Below are positions 53,591 to 64,000 of a stretch of DNA of 64,000 bases, piece by piece. A program made the translations under genes and the position numbers. Under the pieces are notes generated by a model. That model was not told the origin of the DNA, ran no database searches, and saw only the letters and a program-made list of their open reading frames with translations. Source of the DNA: Sanguinoderma infundibulare (Eukaryota; Basidiomycota; Agaricomycetes; Polyporales; Polyporaceae); the NCBI GenBank assembly GCA_032821775.1, contig JAVLRN010000002.1:1240001-1304000 (forward strand), given 5' to 3'. Position 1 is the stretch's first letter. Each line of letters begins with the position of its first letter.

Positions 53591-54577
53591 CGCGCGTCGC
53601 GTAAACGGCGGATTCCTAGAATACCCGACGGCAGATCGAGAGTCAAACATGACATAAAGTAATCGCCGTGTAACCCTGCGTGTACCAAGCTTACAACTTA
53701 GAACACAGATACGAGGCGGGCCGATGGTCACGATCTGGCGTTGGCTGATCGCGCTGGCTTACCGTTTCGACGTGCGTAACGTATTTTACCTTATGGGACA
53801 ACCGAGCCATAACCGGTTTAACCCCTCAACCCCTCAATGTCCGAGCACGAGACGCGTAAGACGCAGACGTGTGCCGCCGTTTCGATCGAATGGACGAGTA
53901 CTTTACTTTATCGTTAACGAGGATACTCGTTTATTTGTTCCGAAAGTGACGCAACAATGGCCCATACGAATCTCAAGCATGAGGATCGGGATTCGTGACG
54001 GGGTTGACAAGATGATGGTACAACAACAGCGTGTGAGCGAGTGAGGTAAAGTATAGATGCGAGCAGACAATGACGGTGGGAGCATAGCTATGTGGTGGTG
54101 GTGGTGGTGGTACACGTGCATGGGGGAGGGTCGATTTCGAGAGATGGAGACGGAAACGAAGATAGAGGCCCAGGTGGGGATCATGGATGTACATATATGT
54201 ATAAGTAAAGAGGGGCGAGAACGGGGGTCGAAGAGAGATAACGCGTCCGTGGACCGTCGAAAACATAGTCAATAATAGGATAAAAGGACGCCGTATAGAT
54301 AGTACCCAACTGGCGGCTGGCGGCTTGCTCGCGCGAGAGGATTTCCCGAACGAAAAAGCAGCAGAAAAGTAGGAGGGAAAGGCAAGTAGTCACTCGGGCA
54401 GCAATCTAAGTGCGACAGCAAACATACGAATAACAATACACAAGACGTCGCAAGTGATTAGAACAGCGAACGTGTACGATGCAACTTTTGATACGGTCGG
54501 AAGTCCTAGTCAGACTCCGGGCAGGAGCCTCGCGTCTAATAGCATAGCGAGCAAAGTCGAGATCCACGAGCCAAGGC
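53591..54577. other. Intergenic with a GTG triplet run
   Basis: No gene. (GTG)n at about 54091-54110 and purine-rich stretches; probably the 3' region of the minus-strand gene. Confidence 0.35.
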
Positions 54578-54653
54578 TCACGCCCGGATCGCCCTCAGCC
54601 CGCGCTGGAACCACGTCCCACCGCCACTCAACGGCGTCGAGCTCCCGCTGTTA

Positions 54654-54688
<35 letters not shown>

Positions 54689-57039
54689 ACTATATCTTGA
54701 CGCCGGTGTGTCCGTCGAGATCCTGAGCGTTCCGGGCCTCCTCAGCTTCCCCTTACCTGCGCTCGCCGGCGGTGTCGAGGGGGGTGCTGCGGCAGGGAAG
54801 AAGTGCACGCTCTCGCCCGGCTTCGGCGGGGCCCCGAACAGGAACGCGAGCTGCGCCTGCGAGACCGCGGGCGAGGGCAGGAAGAGCGGCGGCGGCGACG
54901 CGGTCGCGCCCCGAAGCGCCGCCAGCTCGTCCGCTTCTGTCGTCCGCAATGACTGCAGCTGCGCTTGCGAGTGCGAGTATGACGGCGGGGATGCGGATGG
55001 CGGTGGGGGCGACGGCGACGGGGGTGGGAGGAGGGGCAGCGGCTTCGAGACGTTCGCGAGCGTCACCGTTGGTGAGATGGGCGAGGCGACGACCTGGCGC
55101 GGACGTCATCAGTAAGATGGATGATAATTGGGCTTGGGCTGTGTTGAAAGGAATCAAGGAACCCGCACGGGACGCACGAAGGAGAAGATTTTGGAGAGAC
55201 GTGGAGCCCGGAAAGGCAAGCACGGCAATGCGATGCCGGCACACGGCAGAAAGCGCACAGGAACATAATAACGAGCCCTTGGCAGGCGCGACCGAGGCCC
55301 CGTGCGCGGCGAGAGAAGGCGTTTGAGTTCGTTCTTAGTCAGAGTTTAAACTCTCAGGAACGAGATATGCCAAGTTATTGAGGGGCAGCAGAGCGGCTTT
55401 GTGCCGACGACGATGACCGCGCGCGGTGGCACATCCCCCCAAACCGCAAACTCTGCCCTCCATCCGCGATCACAATACACAAACAATGTGGCAGGAACGG
55501 GAGCGAGATGGACTCGGATGGCAGCACACATCACAGATTGCGGCCCCCTGCCTGCGACACATCTTCCCTTCCTATCATGATCCATCCGTAGCACTTCAAA
55601 ATTGAATGGGCGGATGAACTGTGAGAGGCAGAAAGGGTTCAGGGGGAAACCCCGCCTAGCCGCTCCAGCCCACACTGGACAGCTGAAACGCGAACCGTAA
55701 CCCCTCAAGCGTGAGGCGGCAATGGAATGGACGGGGCGCGCGGGAGGGGACAGAAACGCGGAACCGAGAACCGAGAAATGAAGGAGAGAAACTCACCTGG
55801 GACCCAAACCGTATCGACCCGTCGCTCTCGTGGTGGTAATGCCTCGGATGCGCCGGATAGTACGAGTTCCGCAGGGGGCTCGGGCTGTACACTCTCGGGC
55901 GCGTCTGCGCCCCGGCATGACGCTCGGGCGACGCCAGCTGCTCCTCTTCGACCGTCTCGTCTTCGCTCTCCTCCTCGGAACTCGAACTCGAATCATCGTC
56001 TTCAGACGGCTCAGGCTCCTCGTGGATGTCCGAGAACGGCGAGAGCGGACGCAGCCGCAGGCTCGAGAAGCATCGCCACGAGTAGCCTCCGGCGACCGTG
56101 GCGGCGGAGGCGGCGTCGTCGCCTGGGCGCTGAACGGCGCGCGCGTAGCACATGTCCGCGAACGCGTCTACGGGGGACTGCAGGAGCTGGTCGTCGAGCG
56201 CGGCGAGGGCGGCGGCGTCGACGTGCATGAACCACGGCGAGGCGCAGTCGAACGAGGACCCGCGCGAGTGCGTTCGTGCTTCCGGCGCACGCGATGGGTC
56301 TGCTTCGGGTTCAGGTGAGGAGCCCAGGGGAAGGGGAGACATGGCGGGCGAGACGGAGAAGGCGAATGAGGATGGGGAAGGGTTGAAGAACGGATCGATC
56401 GGCGAGGGGTCGTCCTGCTCTTCGTGCGCGTGCAACGTCTCCTCGTCGTCCTGCTCCTCGCGCTGCCACCTCCCTTTGTGCAGCTCTTCGCGCCCGTTCT
56501 CGTTGTCGTGATAAAAGAAAAAGCTGCTCGCGTCACTGCGCGGCGGCGCCTCGGGCGCTAGTAGCCTGTTCGAGCTGCGCGAACGTGGTGACAATCCCGG
56601 CTTGTTGAGTTGCTTGACTTGCACTCCCTCGGATGTTGACGATGATGATGATGATGAAGGGGAAGAGGATGAAGACGAGACAGACGCGACGCTGTCGCGA
56701 TGTTGGCTCCTGTGGCTCACGCTCTCCCTGAGGGTCGTCGCCGTCGGGACGTTTGGACTAACCGGGCTCGGAGGTAGAGAGACGCGCCAGAGGGTTGCGG
56801 GATAAGTCGTACAACGGAGGTCGTCGAAGGTGATCGGGCTCTCAGTGAGCCATTCGGGCGCGAGCTGCAGCATCATCTTTCAGTCCTCTGCATGCGAACG
56901 CGAAGCAATGCTCCCTCAAGCCCCCACCATCACAGCGGCCCTCGGCACGATCACGATTGCTCGGAAAGAGCAGTGGGGAAGACGTAGAGTTGGAACCGGT
57001 ACTCACCTCGAGCGGCTTGAAAGATCCTGACATGGGCAT
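54578..57039 (-). CDS. Ser-rich protein of unknown function, about 542 residues
   Basis: Three exons join in phase: 57007-57039 (MPMSGSFKPLE), 55797-56876 (MMLQLAPEWLTESPITFDDL ...) and 54578-55093 (VVASPISPTVTLANVSKPLP ...). A TATA-like GCATATATC lies about 50 bp above the start. The N-terminal 35 residues look ordered, and the rest is rich in Ser, Pro, Glu and Asp, with a Ser/Asn repeat near the C-terminus and a closing basic helix TWFQRGLRAIRA. The last intron (about 700 bp) is far longer than others here and may hide another exon. An open frame of about 370 codons continues in phase upstream of the start (to 58155), so a longer N-terminus cannot be excluded. Family not recognised. Confidence 0.55.
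54648..54687 (+). repeat. Coding microsatellite (TGTTGC)n
   Basis: Encodes (Ser-Asn)n on the minus strand in the last exon of the Ser-rich protein. Likely length-variable, and stays in frame because the unit is 6 bp. Confidence 0.75.
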
Positions 57040-60000
57040 CGCTGCTGTGTTACGGCCAGGCGTATAGCAGGGTTGGGGACGTAGATATATGCGCGGGCGG
57101 AAGGGACGGCGGACGAGGGGGAGGACGGAAGAATTAGAGAGACAGAGAGGGGCTCGTTCCGGTACCGCGCAATAAGTATCTGCAGCAGGCGATAGGAGGA
57201 ATGGAGCGATAAAGTGCAGGACGCGGTGCCAACCGATGCGATGCGGGTGCAGCGCTTGGACCGAACGCGCTTGGATTGGGTTCAGATGGCTGGATGACCG
57301 GCACGGGGGGTTCTTGGAGTTCGCCGGGCAGCAGGCTTTCTGGAACAGCAACTGGGCTGCAGGATGAATGGAGACCAACCTTACGCAGGTCGGGAGCTCT
57401 GAGGAGGCGCGGGTGGGTGCGGGGGTGTCCAGCAACCGTGGAACGAGCCGACGGAGGTGCCAACGGTTCTGTGTAGTCTGGGAAGACGCGTACGGCGTCG
57501 GGTCCGGAAGCGGAGAGGCAGAGTGCAGGACGAGGGGGAGGAATGTGGGGCTGGGGAGCGCAGCACCAGCGGGTCCGGGAGGGGGCAGGTTTATCAACGT
57601 CTCCGAGTCCGAGGAGTCAACCGTGCGTGGTCCGTGTCCGTGTCCGTGTCCGTGTGCGGTAGCGCTGTCAGTGGGGGAGTGTGTCCGGACAGGAGCGGGA
57701 AAGCTGGCTTGGGAAGCTCTCTGGCAGGCATGCTTTTTGTGTTTCGGAGCTGATGCAGCCACCCCATTCCCGTTCCTGTTCCCGGGCGCACGCGTGTGCG
57801 GTGCCCCATGGCATTCCGGCTCGTGCGTCGTGCGTCGTGCAGCGTGCATCATCATGGGCGACGGCTCGACAGCTAACCGCAACGGGTGCGAGGGGGGTCC
57901 ACGTAAAGCTTGGAGGATCAGATTCGAGATCTGGGAGGGGTGGACATAAGGCGGCCTGGCACCTCGAGGCGGGCGAGTCGAGGCATGAGGCACGGCGGTG
58001 GGAGAGCTGAGAGATGCGCAGACGATGACGCCGAGGAACCTCCCCCGCTCCTCGACGCCCGCCTGCGCCGTTCCAGGCACGTGTGGCCGCCCACCTCCAC
58101 CTCTCCGATATCGGCCCGCCCTACGATACCTCCTCGTGCGTTCGCCACCGGCCACCGAGCGTCGTGCTTATAGCTCGCTCAACGTTTGAAACGTTCCTCG
58201 CGCTGGACGTTCATCTCGCCCTCGAGCATGCTGAGCTGCCAGCAGAAACGGAGATGATTCAATGAGGGCTAGATGCAGTAAGTACTATCTAGCACGCCAC
58301 TCCATGACGCCCCCCTTCGGGTTTCGTAATGATGAGCTCGACACAGAAGCAGACGTAGACAAGACTTGGACTTGATAAGCTCCACTAGTTGAATCGTCCC
58401 CCAAGCTAAACCACTCCGGTCATCATGGCAACGGCGTACGTGTACATAACCTACGAGTAAGTATCATTTCCGCCCTCTTCCTGTCAGTGGTTCTAGCATG
58501 CTTCCAGTTCAGATGGAACGAGCGTTAGGGGGCTCATGCTCAGCTGTTAACGTGTTGACTTCGGGGGGATCGCCGTGCCCTCTTCTTTTCCTTCCAACTT
58601 GTGGCTTCTGACATCGATATCATCTAAGTGCTAGTGTACCCGACGCCTCAGGCGCTCACATGGACGAGAACGACCGACAGGCAGACAAAAGCGCAGACAA
58701 AAGAACAAGACTCTGGGGTGCGGCCCTCCGCGGCTAGGAGCGGTTCTGCACAGTCTAGGCCCGCCCCACCCCATCATCCTGCCTCTTCGCGCTGCGACGA
58801 CAGTGAGCAGGAAGTGGCGGACAGGGGGGATGCGATGGACGCGGGTGGCCGCAGACGGAGACAAGGAACGTGGATCGCGATGTTCACGTTATCGCACGGA
58901 ACCCTGGATGTTGCCATGCACCATAAGTAGAATACGCCAGTCAGGGCGACGTGGCCATCGCGCGCCGGGTTCGGGAGTGGGAGTGGGCGTGGTTTTAATA
59001 AAGACAGGTACGCGGGACGAGGGTTCGCGGTATCCTAGCGAACGTCGCGCCCTGTCGTGAATTCTTCAGTGCACGATCCGGGTTGCCAGTACACCAAGGG
59101 GGATCATATCGTGCATGGAAATGCCTCCGATTTCAGGACGCTTTCTGGGTCGTAAGAGGGCGTGAGTAGATAGCGTGTGTACTTGGCCTTTACGTGTGTG
59201 GTCCGATCCTGGAGAACATTCGACGGGAAACATCGACCGGCTGGAGGCGGTGTCCCATAATGGGCGCTCGGAAGAACGAATGGCGCCTGCCGTCTGATAA
59301 GCACGCTTAAGCAGGTCGCCTGAACGAACGCCCGGAGGATCATCGGCGAGAGTGCTGTGTGCAACTGCGAGGCCCCAGGAGGAATCCCCGCGGGCATCTA
59401 CATGACCACAGCCATACTCGTCAGTACTCTTCGTCGTTTTTGCGAGCGCCGCAGGAGCGACACGCCCCCGTCGACTGAGTCAAGTACACTCGACGTCCGT
59501 CGGCGACCGGCGATCAACCCAAGACGTGAAGATTGCGGGGGAGTGAAGACAGAAGACGAGCCTCGGGAGGTACCTCGGGTACCTAAACCAGCCGAGTGGC
59601 GGAGTGACACTGACAGCGGCGAAGGATCAGCTGGAGGCAGGCAGGCATGGAAGGTCGAGTCGTACTCGTTTGCTACTTGTTTACTGCCAGCGCAGCGCCG
59701 AGCTGGCTGATGCGCCACCGGGCGCCGAAAGTGCATGGGTCTACTGTATGTCTCTGTGGGCTTGGAAGCGACTGGTTCGGGTCGGATATGTCGGCGAGGG
59801 GCGTTGCTAGGGTCTAGAGCGAGCCGTGCGCAGGAGCGAGTGCTGCCGTATGTGGAAAAGAAAATGTGTCCGAAGACGATGCGCCGCAGCATGCACCAAG
59901 GGCGCGCGCAGGCGAGTGGTCCGACACATGCCCGAGAGATCCGCGCGAGGAGTCGCGGGAAGGGCCCTTGGACAGTGGATGAAGGGCTTTGGGCAGCCGA

Positions 60001-60713
60001 GGGCAGGTGCAGTGTTGGTGTCAGCGGCCCGGGCAAGACGATCCATGGGCACGTTGCGACTCGACGTGGGATTGAGACGAGGAGATGGGTGGCCAGCAGT
60101 ATGTCCTCACCATCGACGGGCTTCCTGAAGCGTAGTGAGCTGGACATCAGTCAGGCACTTGGGAGCGAAGGACGCACTTGGTTTGGGAGACTTGGGCTGC
60201 GCATGGTCCAGTGGATCCATGCACTGGGGCCCTAATTAGACGATGCGCCTGCATCGTAGAGATGGTGATTCCGACACACTGTATGAATATAGCTACCTGC
60301 AGTGAGCGGGGCAGAAGACAACTGAGATGATGGACGCGAAGAGGGAGTCGGACTCAGACGCGAAACGCGCGTTGTTTGGCCGTGTGTACGCGTCTTGACG
60401 CGCTCCGGTCACATCCGCCGCCGCTTTTGGAAGGGTGATGACGATGTAGGTCTTGGAGAGGAGCTCCACCACCACCAAGCCAATTTCGACTTAGTCTGCC
60501 TTTCAAAGTTTGCTATTCATGCGTCTGTCTTATCGTACCCTGGCCATGAGCTCAGCTGGTGTTCGTTCCATCACCATGCACTCGTGATCCATCGGCAATT
60601 TTCTCTTTCAGCTTCCGTCGTAGCTCCGCTGGGAATATACTTGGTCTTTCTCGCCTCTAAATCTAGCAGTCCCCCACGTTCGAGTTTTACTAACCCTGAC
60701 ATTCACAGGCAGA
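57040..60713. other. Large gene-poor region (3.7 kb)
   Basis: Long but unconvincing frames: 57040-58155 minus (in phase with the Ser-rich gene) and 59398-60147 minus (249 codons, Arg/Ser-rich). A GTCCGT-type repeat lies at about 57625-57655. No motif, TATA-ATG pairing or intron chain supports a gene. Confidence 0.35.
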
Positions 60714-63027
60714 ATGAGTCAAGGCCACCAGAGCCTGACCATCACGACTGTTCAGTCCACGTCGGTGGGGAGCTGGCAGGCGATCCTCACCCTCGTCCTC
60801 TTCTTCCTCTCCAGTCCGTCTCCATTCATTTCATTTCCCCATCCACCTACTGATGCACGGCATGCAACCCAGATCTAGCCGTCATTTTCTCCCTTCGCGT
60901 CCCCATTCCGACGTTCGTCTTGGAGACCGTCCGTCATGCTTTCATCGCCCTCCGAATCGCACCAGAGCCAGAAGGACACACCCCGCTCAAGAGACGGCAC
61001 CTCCACCTCAACTTCATCACCGTCCCCCTCATCTCCGTGCTCATCCTCATCGCGAGCGGCGCGTTCAACAGCCAGACCCTGCGCGATGGCATCCTCGGCA
61101 CAGGCGGGGTCCAGCCCCTCAACATTATGGCCTTATTCATCTCCTTGGTCCGTCTACACCTTACGGGTCCGGATTGCGAATACGTCCTAAACGGTTTCAG
61201 TAGGCATACATTTCCATATCTCTAGATGCGACCGGCCTCTTTAGGTTCCTCGCCTTTTGGGTCGCGAGCAAAGGCGGCTCGTCCGGCCGGAAACTATTCA
61301 CCTACCTCTACCTCTTCTTCCTCCTCTCCGGCGTCGTAGTCGGAAATGTGCGAAGTATCCGATATATTCCCTCCTCACCGTACTCACCAGCACCGTCGAT
61401 GCATTTCTAGGACCCGGTCATTCTCTCCGGCACCGCCTTCCTCGCGTACTTCACCAGAGTTGCGGGGTGGGTGTAGTATCAACTTGAAGAAGCCTTACAG
61501 CCACTTATGTACAAACTTCCTCCACCCATAACGCAGGATAAACCCGCCGACGGCATGGATCTTCTCCCAGTTCGCCGCCGCCAACATGGGTGAGCAGTCC
61601 CGTACCTGCAACCCTTTTTTGTGATCGAATGACCGACTCAGAACCCTCGCCCCTGCAGCCTCGGTCGTCCTCGTCTCCTCCAACCCCACGAACCTCGTCC
61701 TCTCCGGCGCCTTCTCCCTCTCCTTCCTCTCCTACGCCGCCCACGTCGTCCTCCCCTTCGCCGCCGCGGCGCTCGCCGTCTTCCCCCTCCTCCTCTTCGT
61801 CCTCTTCCGCGCCCGCCCCAACCCCAGCATAAGCGCGCAAAGCGAGAGGGAGGGGGAGGGGGAAAGAGGCAGAGAAAGCGAAAGAGAACGAGAGAGGGAG
61901 CTGATCCCGAAGCAGATCGAGATCGGGCTAAGCGCGGCCGAGGTGCGCGCGACCCTCGTCGACGCGCGCGGCGCGGTGTTTGGGAGCGTGTTGCTCGTGC
62001 TCACGCTCGGCGTGCTCGTCGGGCTGAGCACGGTCGGCGTGCCCGTGTGGGAGGTCACAGTTCCGCCCGCGCTGCTGATGCTCGCAAGGGACGCGTGGTA
62101 CGACCGGTCGACGACGACCGGGACGAAACAGAGAGCGACCGGCGGGGGCGGGTCCGCCGCCGGTGCGCGGACGGGTCGCGAGCACGGTGTCGGCGTCGGC
62201 GTTAGCGTCGACGTCGAAGGGGTGGCGCGCGAGCAGCACGAGCTGCGCGACCTCGCTCGCTCGCTCTCCTCCGCTCCCCTCAAGTCCTCCCCTGCACGTC
62301 CCCCTCTCACCCTCGCCGCGCTCCTCGCCACGCCCTTCACGAAGCTCGCCGCGGCCTTCCCGACGGTGACGCACGTCACAGAGCGCCTCCCGCTGCCGCT
62401 CCTCCCCTTCGCCCTCCTCATGTCCGTCCTCGTCCAGGGGCTCGCCTCCACAGGCTGGGTCGAGCTCTTCGCACGCTGGTGGGCCGCCTGGGTCCGCGCG
62501 ACGGGCGTGCTCGGCGCCGTCGGCGGGATGGGCCTCCTCGCGTGCGTGCTCTGCAATGTGTGTATCCCCATCCCCCTTCTCCGACTTCTCCCTTCCGCCC
62601 CCCTCTCTGTTACCCTTGTTTGTTTATGTGTACACGGAACTGACGCGTTTGCGCACAGTTCTGCGGGACGAACATCGGCGCGACGATCCTCCTCGCGCGC
62701 GTCCTCCAGCTCTGGTCCTCCTCCCCCTCCCCCTCCCCCGCCCTCTCCCCCTCCTCTGCCTCTGCCCTGCTCTCTGCAGGTGTGGACGTGCGCGAGCGAG
62801 ACGGCGCGCTCTACGCCCTTGCGCTCGGCTCCAACTTTGGCGCGTTCACGCTCACCTTCTCCGCCTCGCTCGCCGGCCTGCTCTGGCGCCAAATCCTCCG
62901 CCAGAAGAGCATTCACGTGCGCGGCCAGCAGTTCCTGCTGCTGAACCTCCCCATCTCCTTCGTCGCGATGCTCGTCGGGTGCACGGTGCTCGTCGGACAG
63001 TTGTATGTCGAGCATGGGCGGTGGTGA
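60714..63027 (+). CDS. ArsB/citrate-type ion transporter (IT superfamily), about 631 residues
   Basis: A multi-pass plasma- or organelle-membrane carrier related to arsenite pumps, citrate transporters and the P protein. Seven exons in phase: 60714-60813, 60873-61147, 61204-61347, 61411-61466, 61537-61589, 61659-62557 and 62659-63027. Family motifs in order: IFSLRVPIPTFVLETVR, NIMALFISLAYISISLDATG, SGVVVGNDPVILSGTAFLAY, VLVSSNPTNLVLSGAFSLSF, then a long charged cytosolic loop, then FCGTNIGATILLARVLQL and DGALYALALGSNFGAFTLTF. The paired NDP and SNPTN/GTNIGA hairpins are typical. The loop contains a Glu/Arg repeat. The Ser/Pro stretch after residue ~525 could be an unspliced intron (GTCCTC...TGCAG), but it is in frame. 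Substrate unknown. Confidence 0.82.
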
Positions 63028-63329
63028 GGAGGGTACTAGTACTAGATTCGGACACGGATGGACCCCGACGGGTTTAGGTTCGGTTTGGGTGATATACGAT
63101 TACTGTGATAACTTGGTTTTGGTGACGAGTTTACGTTCATGCACTGCTTATATCTAGACGGGGACCAAGGGGGAAAGCAAGCGCGAGCGGTGATGATGAC
63201 ATTACGAGCAGCGTCGACGAGCACAATACAGTACGTACACACACAAACAAGACAACAACATGCTAGACAAGTGCGATTAGCTAGAGCGTCAGGATTGCAA
63301 GACACACAATCAAAGCTGGATTTACAACA
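63028..63329. other. Convergent 3' regions
   Basis: 302 bp between the stop codons of the transporter and the SWR1 gene. No gene. Confidence 0.4.
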
Positions 63330-64000
63330 CTACACGTTCCAGTCCGCGAAGAATTCCGAGTCGGCGTTCACGAAGTCGATCATGTAGTCGTCGATCGTGC
63401 GGCCCCCCTCCTCTTCCCCTCCTTCCTCGGCCTCCTCTCCGACGGGTGCGGCATCACCGTCGTCGTCATCGGCGTCCACCGCCGCAGATACCTCCTTGGG
63501 AGGGGTCTCAACAACCGCAATCTGCGGCGCGATCCTCACCTCCGTCTGCCCCTCGGCCCCAAAGTCTTTGGCGTCTTCGTCCTCGAGCTCCATCTCCTCC
63601 ATCTCCGCGATCCGCGCCGCCTGCGCGTCCTCGACGTCCTCGAACTCCTCAAGCGCCCGTGTCATTGCGACGTCGCTCAGGGCGCCCTCCACGAACAGCG
63701 TCCGCCAGTCGAACTCCCCCTTCTGGATGACGATGTCGTCCAGGGAGCGCTTCTGGTTCGCCTTGCGGAGCAGGGCCTCCTCGACGGTGTGCTGCGATAT
63801 GAACCGGTAGATGTGAACATCGCGGATCTGGCCGATGCGATGCGCTCTGTTGGGTGTAGTGAATGGTCAGAAATGGTGTTTATCAACGGTAAAGATGTTG
63901 TAGAGACGAACCTGTCCTCGCATTGACGGTCCATCTGCGGGTTGAAGTCGCTGTCGTAGAAGATGACCGTGTCCGCGCCAGTCAAGCTGTGAAACTCAAA
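63330..64000 (-). CDS. SWR1: SWR1-type chromatin-remodelling ATPase, C-terminal part
   Basis: Catalytic subunit of the complex that exchanges H2A for H2A.Z. Only the end is in the window. The exon 63912-64000 encodes helicase motif sequence TGADTVIFYDSDFNPQMDRQ. Intron 63847-63911 is followed by exon 63330-63846 with AHRIGQIRDVHIYRFISQHT, VEEALLRKANQKRSLDDIVI and QKGEFDWRTLF, the block that separates SWR1 from INO80 and SNF2. The acidic tail ends DYMIDFVNADSEFFADWNV. The splice restores the Arg of the conserved DRAHRIGQ motif. Identification is strong; the N-terminal part lies beyond 64000. Confidence 0.93.

Noticed and set aside
54091..54110. GTG triplet run as a coding repeat
   Set aside because: It lies in a region without a supported gene and is best read as a simple repeat.
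59398..60147. Open frame of 249 codons on the minus strand
   Set aside because: No TATA box, no intron and no recognisable sequence; composition like antisense of nothing known.
62700..62790. Intron in the last exon of the transporter (GTCCTC...TGCAG)
   Set aside because: Possible, but the frame is open through it and the donor is weak; kept as coding sequence with a note.
1..64000. CRISPR array, prokaryotic operon or viral genome
   Set aside because: Spliceosomal introns, a nuclear-type tRNA intron and eukaryotic housekeeping genes show this is fungal nuclear DNA; no regularly spaced direct repeats of CRISPR type are present.

Overview
The window is nuclear DNA of a filamentous basidiomycete, most likely an Agaricomycete (mushroom or wood-decay fungus). 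The signs are GC-rich coding sequence, many short introns (mostly 50-70 bp, GTRNGT...YAG), F-box/leucine-rich families typical of that group, a DUF6533-type membrane protein, and close spacing of housekeeping genes on both strands. All gene models below were built by hand from reading frames and splice signals; nothing was searched against a database.

Layout. 0.4-7.1 kb: an F-box gene with an apparent frameshift, a DUF6533 membrane-protein gene and an Sld7-like replication gene. 7.1-20.3 kb: a sulfate-permease-like relic, four serine/proline-rich or mitochondrial genes, and long gene-poor stretches. 21.5-31 kb: a secreted subtilisin-like protease, a split tRNA-Leu(AAG), acylphosphatase, a COX14-like gene with an apparent 2-nt exon, a macro-domain gene with an in-frame stop, a Cys-rich protein gene, and a secreted protein with TTPK repeats and an ADP-ribosyltransferase-like C-terminus. 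31.7-35.2 kb: a convergent pair of diverged F-box paralogues. 35.7-44.5 kb: a transposon-dense block. 45.2-47.5 kb: PUP2 (20S proteasome alpha-5) and ESS1/PIN1, with a deleted ESS1 copy beside PUP2. 48-53.6 kb: a second F-box/LRR group with two gene fragments. 54.5-64 kb: a Ser-rich protein, a large gap, an ArsB/citrate-type transporter, and the 3' end of SWR1, which runs off the window.

The most unusual part is 36.2-44.5 kb. A 6,794-bp Copia retrotransposon (331-bp LTRs that I read as identical; 5-bp target duplication AACCG) carries a 1,496-bp non-coding inverted-repeat element (TA duplication) inserted between Gag and Pol. Next to it, a 938-bp non-coding inverted-repeat element (7-bp duplication ATTTAGG) sits inside an intron of a host gene. 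The two non-coding elements have unrelated termini. Each nevertheless has a tRNA-like Pol III module near each end (A box, B box and T-run), and all four modules point outward. I know of no named element type with this architecture.

How the genes relate: there is no obvious pathway cluster. Chromatin, replication and proteolysis genes (SWR1, Sld7-like, PUP2, ESS1) are interleaved with fast-evolving F-box families and secreted proteins. The F-box loci show a birth-and-death pattern, with intact genes, a frameshifted copy and truncated fragments together.
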